From Pratylenchus scribneri (taxonomy: Eukaryota; Nematoda; Chromadorea; Rhabditida; Pratylenchidae), in NCBI GenBank assembly GCA_030063045.1, contig JAQSEB010000089.1:310001-374000 (forward strand): a stretch of 64,000 nt of DNA. Reading direction: 5' to 3'. Position numbers and translations under genes: made by a program. Under the pieces are notes generated by a model. The model was not told the DNA's origin. It ran no database searches and saw only the letters and a program-made list of their open reading frames with translations. Shown piece after piece: positions 34,092 through 45,590 of this stretch (position 1 is its first letter; each line of letters opens with the position of its first letter).

Positions 34092-36505
34092 TATGGTTGG
34101 CTGGATGTTAAATTACGAATAAAATTCATATTTTTACATAAGAATAAATGTTGACAAATCCGTTTTTATCAATTTTTTGCTTACAAATTTAAATTTGACA
34201 TTCTAGCATCAATGTTTAATTGATGAAAAATCAGTTAATGCGGCCCCGAATTTTATGGCCCATATGAAAAATGAAATTTCTGGCCCAATACCCATCTTCC
34301 GAGTTTTAAGTCTAGGATTAAAAAAATTTAATTTTGACCCCAAATTTTATTCTGTTATCATTTTAATAGGACCGAAGAATTAGTTTTTGGTAAGAACCGC
34401 AAAAATCGGGAACGCATTCATCACCACACGAAAAAATCGAACACTTAAGGAACTGATTCAAAAGAATAAATAGAAATCAGCCGGACAAATAGGGTTGCAT
34501 CCTCGCGCCGATGGTCATGGCCAATGGCGGATTGTCCTATTGTTTCTAATTCATATAAAAATGGCGATAAAATATCCAAAAATTTAAGGCAATTTTAGCA
34601 GATAATTTGTTCCATAAATGGAAAGTGTGAACCAATGGTTCATTTATCATTTTGTTTTAAAAAAAAGTTTACAAATTAATTCCCAACATAATTTTAATAT
34701 TATTTTAAACTTCGTAAATGAAAAAATCGACCATTTATAACTCTAAAAAACATTTAAAAAGTTCACAAATAAAATTGTAATTTTATAATCTAAATAAAGT
34801 ATTCTTTTCTCCACGCTCTAATAAGTCTAGACTCCAACGAACTGGAGCAAAGAATATTTTTATAATTTTACATACCATACATATCATCATTTGGAATGCC
34901 TTAATATAAGTTATGCCAGTGGACGACAACTTGTCGTCTCATATCATAAAAGACTATTGTTATCATATTATTATCATTGTCAATTATAAAGCTAATTGGG
35001 AAAAAATTTGTCTTATATTCTACAAGGGATATTAATTGATTGGCTTAATAAAAAAATTTTTCCATGAAATCGATTGCTTTAATTCCTTAAAAAATCCTGA
35101 AAGCAAATTGAATATACCCTTTCTCTCAATTTCGTATTAAATTTTTTAAATAAAATACGGAAAATTTTGTGCAGGTTTTCCAACATTATGTCCAATTATT
35201 TGGCATAAATTTCAATGATCATTTGGTTTTTTATGGACGCGATAAAATCGTCGGAATGCTTTTTGCCTCTCGACCTCTCGAGCTTATTGCTTTTTAGTTT
35301 TTCCTTTTGATTTTCAATTTTTATTCTCACCACCAAGCATGGATGCCCCAAATGCCCCCAATATAATATTTTTCGATATGAAAGAATTAGGTAAATTAAT
35401 TATTTTTTCGGTAAGTTAATATTTTCCCAAACTTTATTGCTTCCTCTACGAAAAAGCAATTTTATTAAAAAAAAATAAATTTCTATTTCTTTCAAGTATT
35501 GAAGTGACTCAAATTAATTCTAAATGAGTGTAATTATTTCCAAGAATGGAACGAGCAAAATAAAAATGAGTGAAAGGGAAGCAACGTGAAGTCGAAGAAA
35601 ATCAAAACGAAAATTGAATTTAAAGAAAAATTGAATCACCGAATTTCTAAAAAAATTTCTAAAAATTTTTTTTCTATTCTTAATTTTTAAAAATTTATTT
35701 TTTTTGTTTTTTTTTATCAAGGGATAAATTATTTTAAATTCATTTTATTTAATTGGAATGATTAAATATGTTCATTCATTTATTTCAAAAATTGACTAAT
35801 AAAAGAGACAGGAGAGATTGGGCTTTTCTAGCAACATTTAATATTCTTGAGTTTTATTTATCAATTTAAATTAAACACAAAATATATTTTTTTAAATAAT
35901 TTTTTTATTATAATTCTAATTAATATTATGTATTTCCAGAGTAATTCATTCAAAATCGTGGCATTCCACTTCATCATTTGTAATCGCCTTGATCCATTCA
36001 CAATTTGCACTGATTCGCGTCATAATGACTATAAAAAAATTAAAATTTTTTACCACTACCTATATTGCTTTTTTTGCTACTAAAACAATTTTTGATTTTT
36101 AATAAATCTGAGACCGGTTTTATGTAGACCTAACAAACATTATATAAATTTATAGATAACATCGAGACACATCTTTTAACATCTACAATTCTTAGTTTAA
36201 ATTAAAATTTAGCGAGTTAAACCGTTTAAAGTTTAAATAATATTTCCAATTTTTATGATTTTAAATTGTTTTATTTTGGGCTAATTTTATATACCATTCG
36301 ATGATTGTTTCGATGAGAGCTACAAATCGGTTTGAAAGTTTTTAAGATCTAAAATCGAAACCGGTTTTTAAACCGCTAGAACTGATCTTCGAATTATTTG
36401 TTCTAGGAAATCCCTTATTGGATATTTTAAAGTCAAAAAATTGAAAATAAAATTTTTATCAAAAAATGCGGTGTACGAATGCCAACAATATCATAATTTT
36501 TTCAG
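34092..36505. other. intergenic stretch with one possible stray exon
   Basis: Between GMP reductase and the SPRY gene. A CAG acceptor at about 35174 opens a frame of about 40 codons (containing HLVFYGRDKIVGMLFASR) ending TAG near 35299; it looks coding but I do not recognise it and see no partner exon. Otherwise AT-rich. The missing first exon of the SPRY gene was searched for here and not found. Confidence 0.35.
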
Positions 36506-39500
36506 GCAATGAAGGAAAACAAATTGGATGTGACGAATTGTGGACTAAATATGACAATTTCTGAGGATGGACATATTGCAACATCTATTGCCCCAGGTGA
36601 TAAAAATTAACCGTAGAAACTAAAAAAATAATTTTTAGAAAACTACAATTCAATTCGAGCTCTTTCACCCACTCCTTCATTCATTTTGAAAGATCTCATA
36701 AAATCGACGATTATTTACTACTTTGAAATACAAATTCTCCACAAAGCAGAAGGGTAGATTATTTTTTTTTAAATTTCATATAAAGGAACAATTTTTGCCT
36801 AAAATAAGAAATTTTTCCTTACACAATAAAAAAAATTTCTTTATTCCCAATATTCAATAATTTATGAAATAAAAACCAGCGGGGCAAGCCCGCTGGTTCT
36901 TAAGGGGGTGACGGAAGGAATACGTGGGACGGTATGAAGAAAGCGCTAACGCGCTTTAAAAGATTCCTAGAAGGGTTATTTTTCACATTAGAATCCATTC
37001 CCCAATTTTCTGATCAAAATTCGACTCGCGCAAAACCGGTTTAAATAATTCTCAAAATAAACCTCAAATTCGTAATCCCCATCATCGAAAACCTCTAAAA
37101 AAATTATCTGCCCATGGTGGGATTCGAACCCGCGTCCTACATCACCATCCCCTTATCTTAGCCAATCGGCCACAAAGGAAAAAGTGCCGAGTTGGCCAAT
37201 TTCTGCAGCGTGTAGGGCCAAGGGTTTTGAGTTTAGACCCCACAAACCATATATTTTTGGAAAGACCACACTCTTGCGGAGTGCCCTCTCTCCGGACCCG
37301 AAACCCAAAAATCAAAAGGAAAAAAGTTTTACCGGGGCAAACCAAAAAAGTTCACTTTTTTAAACCGGTTTTTGGCTAATATCTCGAAACCATTTGAGTT
37401 TTTTGGGAAAAAGGTATTTATTTGATATGTGCCACCGAAATACGAAACTTTTAAAAAAAAGATCTCGGAAAACGGCCGGCTAGAAAGCCGTATTTTTGAA
37501 AAAATTAACGAATTTCAAATTTTTTATATATATATATAATCTGTCTTTTAGCCGAATTTTCGTTGGATTTGAATTTCCTAATCTTGGATGGTTTACTTTT
37601 TCAATTAGAATTTCGCATGAAGGAGGAATGGATATTGATGAATCCTTCTACAGCTTCGAAAATGAAAATGGGGATTTCGTTGAAGGCGATTTTGTTGGCC
37701 TCGGAATAATTTATCATCCAAATCGAAAAATGGAATGCTTTGCCACATGCAATGATAAATTGCTGGGTAAAATAATTACGAAAAAGTGCAATTGTAATTG
37801 CGATTGTAATTTTCATTGTGGAAAAAGTGCAATTGTAATTGCGATTGTAATTTTTATTACGAAAAAGTGCAATTGTAATTGCGATTGTAATTTTCATTGT
37901 GGAAAAAGTGCAATTGTAATTGCGATTGTAATTTTTATTGCGAAAAAGTGCAATTGTAATTGCGATTGTAATTTTTATTGCGAAAAAGTGCAATTGTAAT
38001 TGCGATTGTAATTTTTATTGCGAAAAAGTGCAATTGTAATTGCGATTGTAATTTTTATTGCGAAAAAGTGCAATTGTAATTGCGATTGTAATTTTTATTG
38101 CGAAAAAGTGCAATTGTAATTGCGATTGTAATTTTTATTGCGAAAAAGTGCAATTGTAATTGCGATTGTAATTTTTATTACGAAAAAGTGCAATTGTAAT
38201 TGCGATTGTAATTTTCATTGTGGAAAAAGTGCAATTGTAATTGCGATTGTAATTTTCATTGTGGAAAAAGTGCAATTGTAATTGCGATTGTAATTTTTAT
38301 TGCGAAAAAGTGCAATTGTAATTGCGATTGTAATTTTTATTGCGAAAAAGTGCAATTGTAATTGCGATTGTAATTTTTATTGCGAAAAAGTGCAATTGTA
38401 ATTGCGATTGTAATTTTCATTGTGGAAAAAGTGCAATTGTAATTGCGATTGTAATTTTTATTACGAAAAAGTGCAATTGTAATTGCGATTGTAATTTTTA
38501 TTGCGAAAAAGTGCAATTGTAATTGCGATTGTAATTTTTATTACGAAAAAGTGCAATTGTAATTGCGATTGTAATTTTTATTGCGAAAAAGTGCAATTGT
38601 AATTGCGATTGTAATTTTCATTGTGGAAAAAGTGCAATTGTAATTGCGATTGTAATTTTTATTGCGAAAAAGTGCAATTGTAATTGCGATTGTAATTTTT
38701 ATTGCGAAAAAGTGCAATTGTAATTGCGATTGTAATTTTTATTGCGAAAAAGTGCAATTGTAATTGCGATTGTAATTTTTTATTCCGGATTCCCAAACAT
38801 TTAATTACGCCTATTTCTCAACATTTTTTAGCTTTAAAATTTCCTTTCTGTACAATACTCAAAAAAGGATACTTTTTTTCATCTCTATCATCTCCCCTTT
38901 TTGTGCTTTTTGCACTATTCCTGTGTTCCAGCACACAAAATAAATCAATAAAATTGTTGACTATTTTCCATAAAACACGCATAATATTTCCCTTTCAAAT
39001 TCCCAATTTAATAAAAATGAATTCAATTAAATATCTGTAAATTTATTTCCAATTGAATAAGCAAATATTAAATCAAATTATTTGTAGGTTTAATTACAAC
39101 AATTTTTTCAAATGGCGCATGTTACAAAGCTTGTTGTATTCTATTTTATGCTCATCAACTTGTACACATTTTGGAAATATATCAAAGATAAATTCAATGC
39201 ACAACGCGGTGAACTAGGACTTCCGAGTTTGATTTACTCATTCTCAGGTTTTTTGACCCTAATTAAATAAATTGAAAATTAGAATATTTTTAAATTTACT
39301 CAATTATATTTGTTAATTTTTTGGTTTTATTTAATAAATAATTAATCCTAGATTCTATAATATTATATTAAATCCCACGAAATTGACCTAAAATTTCAAA
39401 AAATCTTTCATAATTTCACAGAATATTTATTATTATTACAAATTTTTGATAAAATTAAGATGTAGAAAAAAATATTAAAATTACGAAAATGAATCATCTT

Positions 39501-42500
39501 TTTTATGGTAGAGAAATTTGCCAAATTTTCAGGAATTTTTGATTAAAATTCAGCTAATTTAGTCATTTTGCATTTATTTTTCCATTTTAATATTCAAAAA
39601 TTTTTAATCCAAACAAAATTTTCATCTTTTTCCAAAGACTTGAAATTCCAAAAACATTGCAATTTTAGTTCAATTAAATTATTTAATTTTCAGTCTATTT
39701 GGCGGTTGGATCGGTGCCTTCCTTGCAATGCATTATTATCGCCATAAAACGCAAAAATTCCGTTTCAAAATTTTGCATTGGATTGTCACAACGATAAACA
39801 TTTATGCACTCTACCAGATTTATTTTTGAAAGTTGAAATCGATGATTAATGAAAACACATGATAGAAGAGACAAAAAACAAAATACTAAATTTTTTTATA
39901 CGATACGGGAAAAATCATATGTTTTTTATTGCATTCCAACATTTTTGTCATTTAAAATTTTAAATTATTTTATTTTTTAAATCGAATTAAATTAATTATT
40001 TTATTTTCAAAATTCGAATTACTATCAGCGATTAGCTTAAAAAATGAATGAAAAAGCAATTTGCAATTTTCTTAACTTCCTCTTTCTTTTCGTTTTCTCT
40101 TTCTTTCATCGCTAGTCGACGTCGTACTTATACTTATCCCCATTTTATGTTTAGCAGAAAAATCGATGCAATGTCAAATTCCATCAAAATTATACTTCCA
40201 AAATTTCTCAAATATTTTTATTTGAATTGAATTCCCTTTCTTTAATTCGTTATTGTGTACAATTGAATTTTTGACCAAAATTCAGTAAAGATTAAGGAAT
40301 AGAATAGCCAATTTTGGATTTTGGAAAGCTATTTTTTTTAGGAAGATTTCTGTTTCGAATGGATTTGATCAGTATGAATTTAAGCTATGCCCAACTGAAT
40401 TTTTAACCTTTAAATTGGCTTAACATTTAAATGTCAATAAATCTAGCCATAATTAGCATTCTCAAATTAACTATATTGAATTGAATGAGCTTTGTTTTTG
40501 GATGCTTTTGAGCTTTTATATGGCCGTAATTACTAATTAAAATATCTTTCATTATTCTTTGATTTATGATCGGGTTAATTCATTTGGAAGCTGATTCTGA
40601 GTAGAAAAATTCAAAATTGATTGCAACATATAAAATTGAAGACCAACATTTTAAACCTGATAACCCGTAGGGAGGACCAAGCACTTTTCAAAAAGGGGAT
40701 ACAAACTTAACAAGTACCGACATTTTAACATCTATATTTAGTTAAATTCAATAAATTTCTACGATTTATTTTTAAAAAACTGATAAAAACCAACAACTAC
40801 CTAATATGTGCAATTCCATTTTGGATCATAACGTGATTGATCGCGAAAATATGCTTGCGGTATTCCCTGATAGAATTGGGCCAACAATAGTTCGAATTCA
40901 GCTATTCCAGTCTGTTCTTCGCTCTTTTCTGTAGTCGGTTCACTTCCATAGCAAGAAAGTCTAAATTTTTTTGATTAACCAAAAGCGTTTTTAATCAAAG
41001 GAAATTTATAAACATCCGAATTTTGATCTTTTTAAATGTAAATTAATAGCCTTTATTTTAGCAATTTAGAACATCCAATTTGGATGAATTGATTTATAAA
41101 TAAATTTGATTGAAAATTGTAGAAAAGTTATGACCAAAATATTCGCAACAAATGGGCCTAAATTATGCGGTTTATCTTTTTTGCCAACTTTCAGGGCATA
41201 TAAATTTTGATTAATTATTTCTGTAATATCAATATAATCTAAAAAAGGTCATAGGAGAATAATACAAGTGTATAAAAGTTGTAAAAATAGCTTTTGGAAA
41301 ATTCGGGTGGCACAATTTACCAAAGTGATAGAAAACTTACTCATAGTCTCTTCCAATTCAATGCCCTTAAAAATGCTTAAAATTTTAAAATAGAATTCAG
41401 TGAACTAAAACCTCGAAAAATAATCGTTTATTTTTTATTTTTATATATATTTATTTATTTTACAGATAATTGTAGAAAATAGCTAAGTGCCTGGCTATTT
41501 TGGGATCTCAGCTTTTAGACATCGTACAAATTTGTGCAATTGCTTATTCAATTCGGCATGATCGACATAATCGATGAAATTTTGATTTCGGACGGGTTTG
41601 AATAGAGCTTAAAAAATTATGAAACTCAAACCAGGTTGAGTTCAAAGTTAATATAATTCTTTAAGCTTTACTTAAATCTATCTGAAATCGAAATTCATTA
41701 ACTATGTCGATCATGCCGAATCGAAAGAGACTATCCTCGAATTTGTTCCAAATCTAGTTTCAGAGTCCAAAATAATACCTTTCCAAAAATTGTCTGTAAA
41801 ATATATATCAGACCTTTTCGCCAGATCAGAATAATATCTGATTACCTGTAAATTAATTTTTATTCATCATTTATTGATTTTTTTAAATTTGTTTTAATAT
41901 TTTTATTAAATATATTTATATTTCAATATTGTTTTTTATTTTTTAATTTATATAATATAAATATTTTTATATTTTGTATTTTTTTTTATTACTCTAGCAA
42001 TATTGAAGACTGCATCGTCTTGGATTATTTGGATCCTATTATTATGCAATTGTGCAATAGCCTCTTGTAGCATTCTTGCTCTGTGCCCGATATGAATTAA
42101 ATCGGGCTTGTTGTCATTTCTCGATATAAATAGAATTGTGAAATACGACAATTCTTCTTAAAATTTTAATTATAACATTATTATTATTTTGATTTTAACA
42201 ATATTTTAAAATAAATTTCTAATTACTTCATATATTTATTTGATAATTTTTAATATTCAATTTTTAATATTTAATTAAATTTTATTTTCATTTAATTGTT
42301 GCCTTTTTTCATTATTATTTATAAAGGAATTAAATTTAAATTTCTATTTACTTCATATATTTATTTGATAATTTTTAATATTCAAATTTTTGTATTTAAT
42401 TAAATTTTATTTTCATTTAATTGTTGCCTTTCTTCATTATTATTTATCAAAGAATTAAATTTAAATTTCTATTTACTTCATATATTTATTTAATAATTTT

Positions 42501-45280
42501 TAATATTCAACTTTTTGTATTTATTTAAATTTTATTGTCTTTTTCATTATTATTTTCAAGAATTAATTTTGAATTTATTTCCTTAATTTATTTAGAATAA
42601 TTTTTAAATATTACGTTTTCGACTTCCTCAAATGTATTTATGATAGTCCGGAGGTGCCCATTTGTTGGGGGGTTGAAAGCCCCGCGGTAAACGACAAATG
42701 CATTCCTTTCAGCAGCAAATGACAATTCATTTGGCATAGGCTTATAATTTTATATTTTTTTAAATGATATTATTAATTTAATTTAAATATATTTTTAAAA
42801 TTTTATCATATTTTAATAACATTTCTAATTTAAATAATTTAATTATTTTTTTATACCTCATCATAAAATTTTTGCTTTAATCCTGCCAAATATGGAGCGA
42901 TGGTTCTTCGCGGAATGCCAAAGCTGTTTTCAATTTGCGCGGCATTTAAATCTTGCATAATATATGCAGCAGGGCACCTCGCAGATTATTCAAATTCATG
43001 CTCCGTGCGTTATTGATTTGTTCATCAATCTTTCGATTCACCCCTGGGAAAATATTAAAATATTTCACATATAATTTAGAAAAAATATGCTTTCACATAG
43101 AATTTTATATTTAAATTTTATTTTCTAATTATTCGAATTTTATATTTAAATTTCATTTTTCTAATTTTTCGAATTTTATATTTAAATCGAATTTTATATT
43201 TATATTTAAAAATTTGTTCTCCTACATTTACTGAAATTTTTCATTATTAATTTTAATTTTTTTTATTTACCTCTTTAGAAACAAAAAAAATGCATGCCTT
43301 CACATTGCTGATTTTGAGTGCATCATTCCTCCTTATTGCTTTGGAATTGAGCGAAAGCTGGAAAAATAAAGCAATGGCCGTCGATGCTCCGATCCAAATG
43401 TGTGCGATTATGATATTGATGATAAAAAACCTTATCCGAGGAATGGTGGTGGTCGAAAGAAACGCGTGGTTGATGAACAAAGTGGAAGTCCAGCAAGAAC
43501 AAAATATCTGTCTCTGTCCCAATATCTATCTCTGTCTTAGGGGTCTGTCTCTGTCTCAGGGACAGATTTTTTTGAAATTTTGCCTGTCCTGTCTGGGACA
43601 GATTTTTTGCCTGTCTCTGTCTCTGTCCTGTCCTCTCCCGGCTTTGAAAGACAGGACAGAGACAGGACAGATTAACTTTCGGAGAAACAGAGACCGACCC
43701 TCTGTCCTGTCCCGGTTTTGGGAGACAGGACAGAGACAGGACAGACAGCAAAAAACAGGGACAGGAAAACACTGATTCCAACTGCTGTATTTTGCTTTAG
43801 TCTAAGCAATCTGCCTTCCAATGGAAATTGTTTGTCACAAAATCCAATTTCAATGCCGTCAACGCTACAAACTATCTAAATTATTGGAAAAGAATTTTTA
43901 TAAATTTTAATTCATATAAGCTATGTAAAATTTTTGTTCTAATTTTATTTTATAAATTTTATTATTCATAATTTTTAAAATCTCTAAAATCAAATTAATT
44001 TACCAAATTGATTTGAGTATTTGTATTTCATAATAAAATGTAATTATCTTCTTATTGGCAGCCAAAATGAATGTTGGTATTGACAAAGCAGCTCGGACGC
44101 AATTATATTCTAAAAAATGAAAATTTTTAAATTTTTATTCCAATTATTTTGGTTTAATCTTTACCATTTGAGCCAGTATGCTTGACAACCAAGGCATCAA
44201 CAGAATAGCCAATATTTGCCCGCAATCTGCCAAATTCAATTTGTTTTCCTTCATTGCCTACGAATTTGAAAAAATTAATTTTATTATTTTATGCATATTT
44301 GTACAATTTTAATGTCATTTATCATTTTTTGAACATTTCTTGCCAAAAGGCCATTTGGCATTTTGGCCAGAAAACCAAAGGCATTTTCCAATGACATTGA
44401 AGCGAATAATTCGTTCAATAATTCACTTGGCATTGTCGACGTTGAATGTAGATTTGTTGATTCATTTTTTGGAACAGATTTTTGTGTACTTATTATTTAA
44501 TAAATAATCTAAAAATTGCGGTTAAATTTCTAATTTTCATTATAAATAAACATTTTTTTGTTCAATCGAAAAATATAATATTTACTTCTGCAAATTTTCA
44601 AGTGAATAGCTTTAAATTTAACAAATTTTTATCATTTTATGGGAAGGATGTTGATTTTCTGAGTTAAAAATTGGTACCAAATGGCAATGGCTGATTAAAA
44701 TTTAAAAAAATGATTGGGAATTAGCCTGAGGCAAAATATTTGATTTGATTTAATAGATGGCAAAGGAAAAGTAGCGTATTTGGAATTTAGATTGCTAAGT
44801 CTACTCATTACAACCCAAATATTACGGTGGTAGAGGGATGGGACTGAACGGATGATGGCTTAGGAAAATTGCCTCGAGTAAAATTTGAATATTTTATACT
44901 GCATCGAGGACCGAGAAGATAAACTTTGAGCATTAGCATTTAATTTAGGACAGAAAAAATAAAATTTGAAATATTTTATTTTCCAAAAAGAAAATATTAT
45001 TAATTATTATTTAATAAAATTGAGTGAAATCAATTTGCAGCATTGTAGGAGAGAATTTCACTGGGTAAAATCAATAAAAAATGAAAAAAATTATTTTAAA
45101 TAATAAAAAATATATTTTATAAAATATTTAAATTCAGGGAAGGTCAAATTGCCCTCAAAATTTACAAATTTCCAATTATTTCCTGCAATCAGTTTGCTCA
45201 ATGCTGATGATTCAATCCATGTTCTTTTTGAAAAGAATAAATGGCAATTCAAGAATTTCAAATCAGTCAGTAGTATCTAA
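36506..45280 (+). CDS. SPRY (B30.2-like) domain gene A, 5' exon not found
   Basis: Four exons agree in phase: 36506-36596 (AMKENKLDVTNCG...), 36639-36753 (NSIRALSPTPSF... YYFEIQI), 37552-37766 (FVGFEFPNLG... GDFVGLGIIYHPNRKMECF) and 45138-45280 (KFTNFQLFPAISLLNADDSI... WQFKNF, then TAA). Together they read 187 residues without a stop and cover a full SPRY domain, a protein-interaction beta-sandwich. By comparison with the copy at 47020, an F-box-like first exon should precede. The last intron would be 7.4 kb and contains a 40-bp minisatellite, a DUF1294 gene and a minus-strand SPRY copy; the last exon might instead belong to another, lost gene. The second intron holds a tRNA-headed repeat. 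SPRY proteins are expanded in plant-parasitic nematodes and some are secreted effectors; no signal peptide is visible here. Confidence 0.6.
36875..37490 (-). mobile_element. tRNA-headed, hairpin-tailed repeat (SINE-like)
   Basis: On the minus strand a tRNA-like head (37176-37110) has an A-box-like TGGCCGATTGG (37172-37162) and a perfect B box GGTTCGAATCC (37130-37120). The acceptor stem does not pair, so it is not a working tRNA. The body leads to a 3' palindrome at 36897-36875 (ACCAGCGGG-CTTG-CCCCGCTGGT), followed on that strand by TTTTTATTTC. The same stem-CTTG-stem-TTTT end closes the 1.32-kb cassette repeats. The upstream boundary near 37490 is a guess. Confidence 0.5.
37769..38783 (+). 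repeat. 40-bp minisatellite, about 25 copies
   Basis: The unit GCGAAAAAGTGCAATTGTAA-TTGCGATTGTAATTTTTATT repeats with a strict 40-bp period; variants differ mainly at the junction (TTGCG, TTACG or CATTGTGG). It begins two or three bases inside the intron that follows the third SPRY exon. Open frames across it (CNCNCDCN and AIVIAIVIF patterns) are artefacts of the repeat. Confidence 0.95.
39112..39829 (+). CDS. DUF1294-family small membrane protein
   Basis: Two exons, 39112-39226 and 39669-39829, join in phase 1 through a GTTTGA donor and a TTTTAG acceptor, giving 91 residues. A nearer CAG acceptor at 39693 would break the frame, so I chose the upstream one. The order is: hydrophobic helix (LVVFYFMLINLYTFW), a basic turn with DKFNAQRGELGLP, a second helix through IFSLFGGWIGAFLAMHYY, the RHKTQKFRF segment and a last helix. 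This matches the DUF1294 layout (helix, DK-x-A-x-RG-x-x-x-x-P, LGGxxGAxxGM, RHKTxxxxF, helix) well over nearly the whole family length. DUF1294 is common in bacteria and of unknown function. The gene is intron-bearing, AT-rich and nested in the putative long intron of SPRY gene A, on the same strand. Confidence 0.7.
39830..41460. other. AT-rich stretch, no gene supported
   Basis: Holds a small ORF at 40048-40230 without convincing content, and at about 40660-40700 a fragment sharing GGACCAAGCACTTTT with the foldback element at 26710. Nothing else recognised. Confidence 0.4.
41461..41805. mobile_element. decayed copy of the 4.2-kb foldback family
   Basis: The words GGGATCTCAGCTTTTAGACA, ATCGTACA and ATTCGGCATGATCGAC on the left and TCGATCATGCCGAATCGAA on the right are in inverted orientation and match the arms of the element at 4216-4631 with many changes. 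The TTAGGG core is absent. Confidence 0.55.
41948..43080 (-). pseudogene. unrecognised minus-strand coding remnants
   Basis: Several protein-like pieces lie in order on the minus strand: near 43045-42870 a helix-turn-helix-like segment (LNAAQIENSFGIPRRTIAPY, with one frame break), near 42740-42610 NELSFAAERNAFVVYRGAFN and onward, and at 42151-41948 a piece with HIGHRARMLQEAIAQLHNN. Between the last two lie three copies of a 125-bp AT-rich repeat (phases at 42225, 42350, 42475). The HTH would fit a transposase, but no catalytic motif is seen. Confidence 0.3.
42215..42575. repeat. 125-bp AT-rich tandem repeat, three copies
   Basis: The landmark ACTTCATATATTTATTT recurs at 42225, 42350 and 42475, with neighbouring blocks TTAATTGTTGCCTT and TTCATTATTATTT also repeated. 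The third copy decays at its end. Confidence 0.75.
43290..43505 (+). pseudogene. frameshifted small secreted peptide gene
   Basis: An ATG opens a signal-peptide-like stretch (MHAFTLLILSASFLLIALE) to about 43365; the better continuation lies in the neighbouring frame (CSDPNVCDYDIDDKKPYPRN, then GGGRKKR), as if one base had been lost in the run AAAAATAAAG near 43367. Dibasic KKR could be a processing site. A CTGTC-rich insertion starts at about 43506 and truncates it. Family unknown. Confidence 0.35.
43506..43780. repeat. CTGTC/GACAG-rich insertion
   Basis: About 275 bp composed of TCTGTCTCTGTCC words turning into their complement GGACAGAGACAGGACAG; it ends, read inverted, CAGTGTTTTCCTGTCCC, like a hAT terminus. 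It separates the broken peptide gene from the last surviving exon of minus-strand SPRY copy B. No matching left terminus or target duplication seen. Confidence 0.5.
43780..44433 (-). pseudogene. SPRY gene copy B, 3'-truncated
   Basis: Minus-strand exons: 44433-44305 (F-box-like, MPSELLNELFASM... GLLARNVQKMI), 44257-44165 (AMKENKLNLADCG), 44109 to about 44010 (NCVRAALSIPTFIL... ITFYYEIQIL) and 43875 to about 43780 (IEIGFCDKQFPLEGRLL). The second and third exons are one base out of phase, and after 43780 the SPRY domain is lost to the CTGTC-rich insertion, so the rest is missing. The order of exons matches SPRY gene A and the copy at 47020. Confidence 0.6.
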
Positions 45281-45590
45281 CTAAAAATTTTACCGGCTGG
45301 CAGCCCAGCCCATAGATAACGTCGTACTTTATGTCGGCTGGCAATAAAGCCCCAGGGTAACCACGAACTTTTTGGTCCCCTCTTTCACATGGATAGCCCC
45401 TCACACCAGGCCCATAGATAAAGCCAAACTTTAAAATTTAGAGCACATGGATTCATGACGGATCTAACCAACTCCATAAAAGGAAGGCATGAGCCGACTT
45501 CCATAAAAGGTCAATAGGGCCCAAAGGTAACGGCTGGTTCCTAAATGACTTCCATGACCCCAAGGAACCCTTCCCAACCCATCTCGGACC
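45281..45590. other. diverged start of the 115-bp array
   Basis: Contains degenerate pieces of the tandem unit that follows (GGCTGGCAGCCCAGCCC, AGGCCCATAGATAA, CCATAAAAGG words). No gene. Confidence 0.4.

Noticed and set aside
37110..37176. Functional tRNA gene on the minus strand
   Set aside because: B box and A box are good, but the acceptor stem does not pair, the T-stem has a mismatch and no sensible anticodon arm forms. A tRNA-derived repeat head fits better.
37496..37999. 167-codon ORF with CNCNCDCN repeats, which could look like a metallothionein
   Set aside because: The Cys-rich part is the 40-bp minisatellite read through the splice donor at 37767; only the SPRY exon before it is real.
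39693..39829. Nearer splice acceptor for the second DUF1294 exon
   Set aside because: Using the CAG at 39691-39693 shifts the frame from any available donor; the TTTTAG at 39663-39668 restores it and yields the family's expected spacing.
40048..40230. 60-codon ORF with a hydrophobic start
   Set aside because: It is short, with no homology recognised, no splice context, and a composition expected from AT-rich sequence.
43323..43781. 152-codon minus-strand ORF opposite the broken peptide gene
   Set aside because: Most of it is the CTGTC/GACAG repeat; the remainder is the complement of the signal-peptide frame and shows no protein features.
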